From: Sphingopyxis sp.
Lineage (GTDB): Bacteria; Pseudomonadota; Alphaproteobacteria; Sphingomonadales; Sphingomonadaceae
Reading direction: 5' to 3'
Assembly (NCBI RefSeq): GCF_025869345.1
Contig: NZ_JAOZVW010000117.1
Location: 99,865 to 163,864 of the forward strand
Length of the DNA: 64,000 nt
How positions within the stretch are numbered: the stretch's first letter is position 1; every line of letters begins with the position of its first letter. Below, piece by piece: positions 52,037 to 60,288 of the stretch. The position numbers and the translations under genes were made by a program. The notes under the pieces are model-generated. The model ran no database searches. It was not told the origin of the DNA and was given only the letters and a program-made list of their open reading frames with translations.

Positions 52037-55000
52037 ATGATCCGTCCTGCCGTCCGTCCCCTCGTTTTTCTCCTGCTCGCGTCGAGCGCGCTGATCCCCG
52101 CCGCGGTGCAGGCGCAGGCCCTGCCGACCGGCGGCAGCGTGGCGCGCGGCGGCGCGACGATCGGCGCCCCTGCCGACGGGGCGATGACGATCACCCAGGC
52201 GAGCGACCGCGCCGTCATCAACTGGCAAAGCTTTTCGATCGGCGAAGGCAATCGCGTCGATATCCGCCAGCCCGAGGCGCGCTCGGTCCTGCTCAACCGG
52301 GTGGCGGGCGATGCGACCTCGACCATCGCGGGGTCGCTGAATGCCAATGGACAGGTCTTTCTGATCAACCCCAACGGTATCCAGATCACAGCGACCGGCA
52401 CCGTTCGGGCGGCGGGGTTCGTCGCCTCGACGCTCGATATCGGCGACGATGATTTCATGAAGGGCGACATCGTCGTCACCGGGCGCGGCGGGCGCGTCGC
52501 CAATGCCGGGACGATCGCGGTCGTCCGCGGCGGCTATGCCGCGCTGATCGGCGGCCAGGTCGACAACAACGGGCTGATCCACGCGCCGCTGGGCCGGGTG
52601 GCGCTCGGCGCAGGGACACGCGCCACGCTCGACCTCGCGGGCGACGGCTTTCTCCAGGTCGCGCTGCCGACGGCGGCCGAGGGCGGGGTCGCGATGTCCG
52701 GGCGGATCAGCGCCGACGGCGGCAGCGTGATACTGTCGGCGGCGAGCGCGGTCGACGCCGCGCGGCACATCGTCAACCTGACCGGCGTGATCGAGGCGCG
52801 CGGGGTCGGCGGCACCGACGGCGCGGTGACTCTGACCGGCGGCGACATAAGGTTGGCCGGTGCCGCCATCGACGTGTCGGGGGCGGGCGGCGGCGGCGGC
52901 GTCCGCATCGGCGGCGACCGGCAGGGCCGGGGCGCGCTGGCCCATGCGCAGACGGTCGATATCGACGCCGCGAGCACCATCCGTGCCGACGCGACCGGTA
53001 GCGGCGGCGGCGGCGATATCACCATCTGGTCGGACGAAGCGACGCGCTTCGCGGGCGCGATCTCGGCCAGGGGTGCCGGGGCGGGACGCGGCGGCGAGGC
53101 GGAGGTGTCGTCGGCGGGCCGGCTCGACTATCGCGGCACCGCCGACCTGACCGGCCACGCGTTCGGCACGCTGCTGCTCGATCCCTACGACATCACCATC
53201 TCCAGCGGCGCCGACAGCAACGCGAGCGGCTTCACCGCGACCGGCGCCGACAGCGTCATCAATGTCGCGACGCTGACGAACGCGCTCGCGCTCGCCAACG
53301 TCACCGTCTCGACCGGGCCGGCGGGCGCGCAGGCGGGCGACATCACGCTCGCCGCGCCGCTTCGCTGGACGTCGAGCGCGACGCTGACGCTGCAAGCTGC
53401 CGGCGATATCTCGCTGAACGGCGCGATCGACGCCGCGGCGGGCGGGCTGACGCTCGACGCCGGGGGCGCGATTGCCGACAGCGCCGCGCTGTCGGTCGCG
53501 CGCTTCCGCCTCGCCGCCGGCGACTGGTCGCAGGTCGGCGCGACGCTCCCCGCCTTCGCCGCGGGCGATTTCAGCATCGCGACCGACGGCGGCGCGACCT
53601 TCCTGCGCGCCGCCGGCGGCACGGGCGTCGCCGCCGACCCCTATCTGCTCGCTGACATATACGGCGTGCAGGGGGTCAACGGCTTTCTGACCAACAGCTT
53701 CGCGCTGGGCGCCGACATTGACGCCACCGGCACCGCATATTGGAACGGCGGCGCGGGGTTCGTGCCGCTGGGGACCGATGGCAGCGGCATTTATGACGGC
53801 AGGCTCAACGGCGGCAACGGCTTCACCGGCAATTTCGACGGCCAAGGGCATGTGATCGCCGATCTCGCGATCGACCGGCCCGCGGCCTATCTTGTCGGCC
53901 TGTTCGGCTATCAGGGCGGTGGCTCGATCAGCCGGATCGGCATGGTCGGAGGCAGTATCAGCGGCGGCAGCATTGTCGGTGGGTTGGTGGGGTATCAAAT
54001 CGGCGATATCCGTCGGAGCTATACCACCGGCAGCGTCAACGGCAGCGTCAACGGCAGCGGCGATATTGGCGGGCTGGTGGGGTTTCAGGAAAGCGGCAGC
54101 ACCGTGCAGAGCTATGCCACCGGCCGCATCACCGGCAGCGGTGCTGGCGGACTGGTGGGGTTTCAGTTCGGCGGCAGCATCACCCAGAGCTATGCCACCG
54201 GCAGCGTCAGCGGCGACCTCTATATCGGCGGACTGGTGGGGCTGACCGATGGCGACATCACCCAGAGTTATGCGACCGGCAGCGTCAGCGGTGACAAAGG
54301 CGTTGGCGGGCTGGTGGGGTATCAGCGGCAGGGAACCAGCACCATCACCCAAAGCTATGCGACTGGCAGCGTCAACGGCAGCATCGATGTCGGCGGGCTG
54401 GTGGGACGTCAATACAACGGCAGCGTCACAGACAGCTATTGGGACAGCTATACCACCGGGCAATCGGCCGGGTTCGGAACTCAAATTGGCACCGCCGCCA
54501 ATGTGTCGGGGGTGACCAGCGATCCGGCGCAGAGCGGCGCCGCCAACTATGCCTTTGCCAAGGACGCCTATGCGGGTTTCACCTTCGCGGCGGGGCCGGT
54601 GACGAGCGCGGGAGCGGACGGCTGGGTGTGGGCGGGGACCGGCACGCGGCCGTTCCTCGCCTGGGACGTGCCGACCGCGCCCGCCGGTGGCGGGCCGGCG
54701 GTGATCCGCAACGCCCACCAGTTGCAACTGATCAATGCCGGCGACCTGGGCGGCAATTATGTGCTGGCGAACGACATCGACCTGACCGCCGACCTGGCCG
54801 CGGTGGGGGGCAAATATCCCGGTATGTGGTCGGAAGCGGGGTTCGTGCCGCTGGGGACCGACGGGGATAGCAACCGGCTCAACGCCAACCGCGGCTTCGC
54901 CGGCAATTTTGATGGCCAGGGACACGTCATCGTCGGACTCGCCATCGATCGGCCCGCGGCCTCTTTTGTCGGCCTGTTCGGCTGGCAGAACAGCGGCTCG

Positions 55001-58000
55001 ATCAGGCGCGTCGGCCTGGTGGGCGGCCGCGTCAACGGTCGCAGCTCCGTCGGCGGGCTGGTGGGATATCAAAGCGGCGGCAGCATCGCCCAAAGCTATG
55101 CCACCGGCAGCGTCAGCGGCGGCGCGAACTATATCGGCGGGCTGGTGGGGCAGAACGGCGGCAGCATCACTCAAAGCTATGCGACCGGCAGCGTCAGCGG
55201 CAACACCAATGTCGGCGGACTGGTGGGATATCGGGTCGATGGCAGTATCGCCCAAAGCTATGCGACCGGCAGCGTCAGCGGTATCGCCACTGTCGGCGGG
55301 CTGGTGGGGTTAGAGGGCCACCACGGCGGCAGCATCACCGCGAGCTATTGGGACAGCTATACGACCGGGCAATCAGCGGCGATCGGCAATTCCGCCATTG
55401 CTGCGGGCGTGGCGGAAGTGACCAGCGATCCGGCGCAGAGCGGCGCCGCCAACTATGCCTTTGCCAAGGACGCCTATGCGGGTTTCACCTTCGCGGCGGG
55501 GCCGGTGACGAGTGCGGGAGCGGCGGGCTGGGTGTGGGCGGGGGCCGGCACGCGGCCGTTCCTTGCCTGGGAAGTGCCGACCGCGCCCGCTGCCGGCGGG
55601 CCGGCGGTGATCCGCAACGCCCACCAGTTGCAACTGATCAACGCCGGCGATCTGGGCGGCAACTATGTGCTGGCAAACGGCATCGACCTGACCGCCGACC
55701 TCGCTGCGGTGGGGGGCAAATATCCCGGCATGTGGTCGGGCGCGGGCTTCGTTCCGCTGGGGACCGATGGGGATGGTAACAGGTTCAACGGCTTAAACGG
55801 GTTCGCTGGCAATTTCGACGGCTGGGGGCATGAGATCGCCGGGCTGTTCATTAACCGGCGCTCGACCGATTTTGTTGGTCTGTTCGGCTATCAGGGCGGT
55901 GGCACGATCGGACGCGTCGGCCTGGTCGGCGGCAGCGTCAGCGGTCAAGACGCTGTCGGCGAATTGGTGGGGCAACAGTTCAGCGGCCGTATCGTCCAGA
56001 GCTATGCAACCGGCAGCGTCAGCGGCAACAGCTCCGTCGGTGGGCTGGTGGGGTTTCAGTACAACGACGGCAGCATCGTCCAGAGTTACGCAACCGGCAA
56101 CGTCAGCGCCGCCAGCGGCGGTGTCGGCGGGCTGGTGGGGGTTCAGTACGTCGGCAGCATCGCCCAGAGCTATGCAACCGGCAGCGTCAACGGTGATATC
56201 GATGTCGGGGGGCTGGTGGGGCTTCAGGGCGGCGGCAGCATTGCCCATAGCTATGCGGCCGGCAGCGTCAGCGGCGACGCCAATGTTGGCGGACTGGTGG
56301 GGTCTTTTGGCGGCAGCGTCACCAGCAGCTATTGGGACACGACAGCCACAGGGCAAGAGCACGGCTGGGCTGGCGGCGATCTTGCAGGCGCGAGCGGCCT
56401 CACCACCGCCCAAATGCAGGATCTTTCGAATTTCGCCGCCACCTATGCCGGCTGGGACTTCACCGCGGTCTGGTCGCCGCCCAATCAGGCCGGACAGAAT
56501 GGCGGATCGGCGGCGGCCTATTATCCAGAGCTTTACGCGCTGAGTTCTGTGGTCGCGGTTGCGCCCAACGATGCCGTCACCGTCTATGGCGCCCCCGCGC
56601 AAACCCCGATCGCGCAATATTACGGGCTGCACGCGGGCGATTCCATCACCGCGCCCGCGACCATCGCCGGCGCATCGGCGGCCAGCGACGCCGGCAGCTA
56701 TGCGCTGACCGCGAGCGGTGCGCGGGCCAGCGATCCCGCCTATCGCTTCGTCTATCAACCGGCGACGCTGTCCGTCACCCCCGCACCGCTCACCGTCACC
56801 GCGAACGACCTGACCCGCGTCTATGACGGCACCGCCTTCACCGGCAACGGCGTCACTTACAGCGGGTTCGTGAACGGCGAGGGCGAATCGGTGCTGGGCG
56901 GCAGCCTGCTCTATGGCGGAAACGCGCTGGGCGCCGTCGATGCGGGCGCCTATACGATCGCGGTTAGCGGATTGTCGTCGAGCAATTACGCGATCTCCTA
57001 TGGCGATGGCGCGCTCACGATCACGCCGCGCGCGCTGACGGTGACCGCCGACGCCATGCAGCGCATCTATGGCGACGCCAATCCGGCGCCGACCTATGCG
57101 ATTACCGCGGGGACGCTCGTTAGCGGCGACGGGCTGACCGGCACGCTCGCGACCAGTGCGACGACCGCCAGCAACGTCGGCGCCTATGCGATCACGCAGG
57201 GCAGCCTCGCGGCGTCGCCCAACTATGCGCTGACCTATCAGGCCGCGGACCTGACCATCACGCCGGCCGACCTGACCGTGACCTATGCGGCGACGCCGGT
57301 ATCGAGCCTCTATGGCGATACTCCGCTGCTGACCGGCATGGCGAGCGCCGTGGGGTTGAAGAACGGCGAGACGCTGACAGCGGTGACCAGCGGCACGGTG
57401 GCATGGACCAGCCCCGGCGATGCGACCTCCGACGTCGGCCGCTATGCGGTGACCGGCAGCGGGCTTGTTCCCGACAGCAGCAATTACCGCTTCGCTTTCG
57501 TGCAGGATGCGGCCAATGCGACCGCGCTCACCATCACCCCGCGCGCGCTGACGGTGACCGCCGATGCGCAGAGCCGCATTTATGGCGATGCCAATCCGGC
57601 ACTGACGTATCGGGTCGGCGGGTTGGGGCTGGTCAACGGTGACACGCTGACCGGCGGGCTTGCGACGAGCGCCGCTGCGGCCAGCGGCATCGGCGCATAT
57701 GCGATCGGGCAAGGCAGTCTGGCGGCGTCATCCAACTATTCGCTGACCTATCGGGGCGGGAACCTGGTCATCACGCCGCGGGCGCTGACGGTGGCCGCCG
57801 ATGCGCTGAGCCGCATCTATGGCGATGCCAATTCGGCGCTGACTTATGCGATCACCGAGGGGAGGCTCGTCAACGGCGATATATTGTCGGGCGATCTGAC
57901 GACCGCCGCGACGGCCGCCAGCGACATCGGCGCCTATGCGATCACACAGGGCAGTTTGGCGGCATCGTCCAACTATGCGCTGACCTATCGTGGCGCGGAC

Positions 58001-59428
58001 CTGACCGTCACGCCGCGGGCGCTGACCGTGACGGCAGACGCGCTCAGTCGCGTCTATGGTGACGCCGATCCGGCCTTGACGTATCGGATCGGCGGGTTGG
58101 GGTTGGTCAACGGCGATACGCTGACCGGCGGGCTTGCGACGAGCGCCGCTGCTGCCAGCGGCATCGGCGCATATGCGATCACACAGGGCAGTTTGGCGGC
58201 ATCGCCGAACTATGCGCTGACCTATCGAGGCGCGGACCTCACCATCACGCCGCGGGCGTTGACGATCACGGCGGACGCGCTGAGCCGCATCTATGGCGAT
58301 GCCAATCCGGCGTTGACGTATCGGGTCGGCGGGTTGGGGCTGGTCAACGGCGATACGCTGACCGGCGGGCTTGCGACGAGCGCCGCTGCGGCCAGCGGCA
58401 TCGGCGCATATGCGATCGGGCAAGGCAGTCTGGCGGCATCGCCGAACTATGCGCTGACCTATCGAGGCGCGGACCTCACCATCACGCCGCGGGCGTTGAC
58501 GGTCACGGCGGACGCGCTGAGCCGCATCTATGGTGCCGTCAATCCCGCACTGACCTATCGGGTCGGCGGTCTCGGACTGGTCAATGGTGACGTGTTGACA
58601 GGGGGGCTGACGACCGATGCGACGTCGGCCAGCGACGTCGGGAGCTATGCGATCACGCGGGGCAGTCTGGCGGTATCGTCCAACTATACGCTGACCTATC
58701 GGGGCGCGGATCTGAGCATCACGCCGCGCGCGCTGACGGTGACCGCCGATGCATTGAGCCGGATTTACGGCGATGCCAATCCTGCGCTCACTTATACGGT
58801 CGGCGGTCTGGGGCTGGTCAACGGCGACACGCTGTCGGGCGCACTGGCGACCGGAGCGATTGCCGCCAGCAATGTCGGCAGCTATGCGATCGTGCTGGGC
58901 AGTCTGGCGGCGTCGCCCAATTATGCGCTGACCTATCGGGGCGCGGATCTCACCATCGCGCCGCGGGCGCTGACGGTGACTGCCGATGCGTTGAGTCGCC
59001 TCTATGGCGACATCAATCCGGCGCTGACCTATCGGATTGGCGGTCTGGGACTGGTCAATGGTGACACGCTGACCGGCGCGTTAGCGACGCGTGCGATCCA
59101 GTCCAGCATTCCCGGTCGTTATGGGATCACCCAAGGCACGCTGGGGGCATCGGCAAATTATGTGCTTCGGTTCGCGCCGGGCGTTTTGACGATTCAGGGC
59201 ATCGATCCGGTGTCGCCGGCGGTGATGGCCGGCAGCTCGGTTCGCGATGCGTTCGCGACGACCGTCGATCCCCTGGCCGGGCTGGACAGCGTATCGCCCA
59301 TCGCTGGCTTGTTTCCAGCATCGGGTGACGGTGCGAGCGGGGACGCCGGGGTCGGGATGGAGGGTGCCGCCGCCATCGATTGCCTGCGCAAGCGGCCGTG
59401 TCCGGCACCGCGAAGCGCCGCGCAATGA
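52037..59428 (+). CDS. TpsA exoprotein with GLUG and MBG repeats
   Basis: A 2463-residue secreted protein. Signal peptide (LVFLLLASSALIPAAVQAQ) and a TPS domain (AVINWQSFSIGEGNRVDIRQP, SVLLNRVAGDATSTIAG, GQVFLINPNGIQI) lead into beta-helix. Residues about 560-1470 form three modules opened by GFVPLGTDG...GNFDGQGH and filled with GLUG repeats (GGLVGYQ...SYATGSVSG, over 15 copies). About 1560-2390 is a tandem of MBG-type domains (LTVTADALSRIYGDANPALTY), units of 79 residues. The C-terminus has no anchor and ends in a short Cys-containing tail (CLRKRPCPAP). AAGGAG gives a good site for ATG 52037. Repeats of this kind occur in adhesins; the ligand is unknown. Confidence 0.88.
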   Translation: MIRPAVRPLVFLLLASSALIPAAVQAQALPTGGSVARGGATIGAPADGAMTITQASDRAVINWQSFSIGEGNRVDIRQPEARSVLLNRVAGDATSTIAGSLNANGQVFLINPNGIQITATGTVRAAGFVASTLDIGDDDFMKGDIVVTGRGGRVANAGTIAVVRGGYAALIGGQVDNNGLIHAPLGRVALGAGTRATLDLAGDGFLQVALPTAAEGGVAMSGRISADGGSVILSAASAVDAARHIVNLTGVIEARGVGGTDGAVTLTGGDIRLAGAAIDVSGAGGGGGVRIGGDRQGRGALAHAQTVDIDAASTIRADATGSGGGGDITIWSDEATRFAGAISARGAGAGRGGEAEVSSAGRLDYRGTADLTGHAFGTLLLDPYDITISSGADSNASGFTATGADSVINVATLTNALALANVTVSTGPAGAQAGDITLAAPLRWTSSATLTLQAAGDISLNGAIDAAAGGLTLDAGGAIADSAALSVARFRLAAGDWSQVGATLPAFAAGDFSIATDGGATFLRAAGGTGVAADPYLLADIYGVQGVNGFLTNSFALGADIDATGTAYWNGGAGFVPLGTDGSGIYDGRLNGGNGFTGNFDGQGHVIADLAIDRPAAYLVGLFGYQGGGSISRIGMVGGSISGGSIVGGLVGYQIGDIRRSYTTGSVNGSVNGSGDIGGLVGFQESGSTVQSYATGRITGSGAGGLVGFQFGGSITQSYATGSVSGDLYIGGLVGLTDGDITQSYATGSVSGDKGVGGLVGYQRQGTSTITQSYATGSVNGSIDVGGLVGRQYNGSVTDSYWDSYTTGQSAGFGTQIGTAANVSGVTSDPAQSGAANYAFAKDAYAGFTFAAGPVTSAGADGWVWAGTGTRPFLAWDVPTAPAGGGPAVIRNAHQLQLINAGDLGGNYVLANDIDLTADLAAVGGKYPGMWSEAGFVPLGTDGDSNRLNANRGFAGNFDGQGHVIVGLAIDRPAASFVGLFGWQNSGSIRRVGLVGGRVNGRSSVGGLVGYQSGGSIAQSYATGSVSGGANYIGGLVGQNGGSITQSYATGSVSGNTNVGGLVGYRVDGSIAQSYATGSVSGIATVGGLVGLEGHHGGSITASYWDSYTTGQSAAIGNSAIAAGVAEVTSDPAQSGAANYAFAKDAYAGFTFAAGPVTSAGAAGWVWAGAGTRPFLAWEVPTAPAAGGPAVIRNAHQLQLINAGDLGGNYVLANGIDLTADLAAVGGKYPGMWSGAGFVPLGTDGDGNRFNGLNGFAGNFDGWGHEIAGLFINRRSTDFVGLFGYQGGGTIGRVGLVGGSVSGQDAVGELVGQQFSGRIVQSYATGSVSGNSSVGGLVGFQYNDGSIVQSYATGNVSAASGGVGGLVGVQYVGSIAQSYATGSVNGDIDVGGLVGLQGGGSIAHSYAAGSVSGDANVGGLVGSFGGSVTSSYWDTTATGQEHGWAGGDLAGASGLTTAQMQDLSNFAATYAGWDFTAVWSPPNQAGQNGGSAAAYYPELYALSSVVAVAPNDAVTVYGAPAQTPIAQYYGLHAGDSITAPATIAGASAASDAGSYALTASGARASDPAYRFVYQPATLSVTPAPLTVTANDLTRVYDGTAFTGNGVTYSGFVNGEGESVLGGSLLYGGNALGAVDAGAYTIAVSGLSSSNYAISYGDGALTITPRALTVTADAMQRIYGDANPAPTYAITAGTLVSGDGLTGTLATSATTASNVGAYAITQGSLAASPNYALTYQAADLTITPADLTVTYAATPVSSLYGDTPLLTGMASAVGLKNGETLTAVTSGTVAWTSPGDATSDVGRYAVTGSGLVPDSSNYRFAFVQDAANATALTITPRALTVTADAQSRIYGDANPALTYRVGGLGLVNGDTLTGGLATSAAAASGIGAYAIGQGSLAASSNYSLTYRGGNLVITPRALTVAADALSRIYGDANSALTYAITEGRLVNGDILSGDLTTAATAASDIGAYAITQGSLAASSNYALTYRGADLTVTPRALTVTADALSRVYGDADPALTYRIGGLGLVNGDTLTGGLATSAAAASGIGAYAITQGSLAASPNYALTYRGADLTITPRALTITADALSRIYGDANPALTYRVGGLGLVNGDTLTGGLATSAAAASGIGAYAIGQGSLAASPNYALTYRGADLTITPRALTVTADALSRIYGAVNPALTYRVGGLGLVNGDVLTGGLTTDATSASDVGSYAITRGSLAVSSNYTLTYRGADLSITPRALTVTADALSRIYGDANPALTYTVGGLGLVNGDTLSGALATGAIAASNVGSYAIVLGSLAASPNYALTYRGADLTIAPRALTVTADALSRLYGDINPALTYRIGGLGLVNGDTLTGALATRAIQSSIPGRYGITQGTLGASANYVLRFAPGVLTIQGIDPVSPAVMAGSSVRDAFATTVDPLAGLDSVSPIAGLFPASGDGASGDAGVGMEGAAAIDCLRKRPCPAPRSAAQ
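54521..55790 (+). repeat. 906-bp duplicated module in the second tpsA
   Basis: The block starting gatccggcgcagagcggcgcc at 54521 recurs nearly unchanged at 55427, a period of 906 bp (302 codons), covering about 360 bp of very high identity and then more diverged GLUG repeats. Confidence 0.8.
57030..59190 (+). repeat. MBG tandem repeat array in the second tpsA
   Basis: At least seven units of about 237 bp start near 57542, 57779, 58016, 58253, 58493, 58730 and 58967, after one more diverged pair from about 57030. Neighbouring units are so alike at the DNA level (for example ctgacctatcgaggcgcggacctcaccatc-type stretches) that recent copying is likely. Confidence 0.85.
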
Positions 59429-59449
59429 ATGCGGCGCCGGGCGGGCGGC

Positions 59450-60241
59450 TCAAACGAGGCTCCTCAGCCCCTCGCGAAACGTCGGATAGCGCGGCGCCCA
59501 CCCCAGCAGCCGCTTCGCTTTGCCGTTCGCGATGCGGCGATTTTCGGCATAAAAGGCCCGCGCAGCGGGTGACAGCCCCGCTTCGCCCAGCGTCTGGAGC
59601 GGCGGCACCGGCGCGCCGAGCATAGCGCAGCCCCATTCGACGAGCCGGTTCTGGTGACACGGCTCGTCGTCGGCGAGATTGTAGATGCCCGGCGGTCCCG
59701 CGAACGACGCGATGACGCCGCCCGCGATGTCGTCGACATGGATGCGGCTGAACAGCTGCTCGGGCAGGTCGATCCGGTGCGCGCGGCCTTCGCCGATACG
59801 GTCGAGGATTGAGCGGCCGGGGCCATAGATGCCGGGAAGGCGGAACAGGCGCATGTCGCCGCGCAGCGCGGCCCAGGCGGCATCGGCGGCATTGCGATCG
59901 GCGCGGCGGCCCTTGATAGGCGCGCTTTCGTCGACCCACGCGCCGCCGGTATCGCCATAGACTCCGGTCGAGGACAGATAGCCGACCCATGTCGCGGGCG
60001 CGACGGCAATGGCCTCGCCATAGCGCGCGAGCACCGGATCGCCGCCATCGGCCGGCGGCACCGACGAGAGAATGTGCGTCGCCGAGCGCAGCGCGCCGCG
60101 CACCGCAGCCTCGTCGGCAAAGGCCAGGCTGTCCGCGCGGCCATCGCGTGTCGTGCCCGCGACCTCCCAGCCGCGCGCGCCGAGCCGCCCGGCAAGATGT
60201 CCCGCCGCATAGCCCATCCCGAAAATCAGCATCTTCGCCAT
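59450..60241 (-). CDS. NAD(P)-binding epimerase-like protein (YeeZ-type)
   Basis: A 263-residue extended SDR-fold protein. Nucleotide motif GMGYAAG at residues 8-14, SSVPPADGG, the segment YLSSTGVYGDTGG (Ser-Thr-Tyr as in SDR active sites, but the YxxxK lysine is not seen), RLPGIYGPGRS, HVDDIAGG and NLADDEP. It resembles YeeZ-like proteins of unknown substrate. Start ATG 60241, with AAGG six bases upstream; the GTG at 60247 is too near that motif. Convergent with tpsA (21-bp gap) and divergent from pepN (47 bp). Confidence 0.85.
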   Translation of the reverse strand: MAKMLIFGMGYAAGHLAGRLGARGWEVAGTTRDGRADSLAFADEAAVRGALRSATHILSSVPPADGGDPVLARYGEAIAVAPATWVGYLSSTGVYGDTGGAWVDESAPIKGRRADRNAADAAWAALRGDMRLFRLPGIYGPGRSILDRIGEGRAHRIDLPEQLFSRIHVDDIAGGVIASFAGPPGIYNLADDEPCHQNRLVEWGCAMLGAPVPPLQTLGEAGLSPAARAFYAENRRIANGKAKRLLGWAPRYPTFREGLRSLV

Positions 60242-60288
60242 CCCCACCCTTATTGCGCACGCGCCGCCCCGCGCCTAGACCTTCGCGC

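Noticed and set aside
51830-55255. A 1141-codon open frame on the minus strand opposite the second tpsA
   Set aside because: Repetition simply mirrors the GLUG repeats on the plus strand; no start signal or family.
54000-56330. CRISPR-like regular repeats
   Set aside because: The repeats are in frame, encode GLUG motifs, vary in length and have no unique spacers or cas genes.
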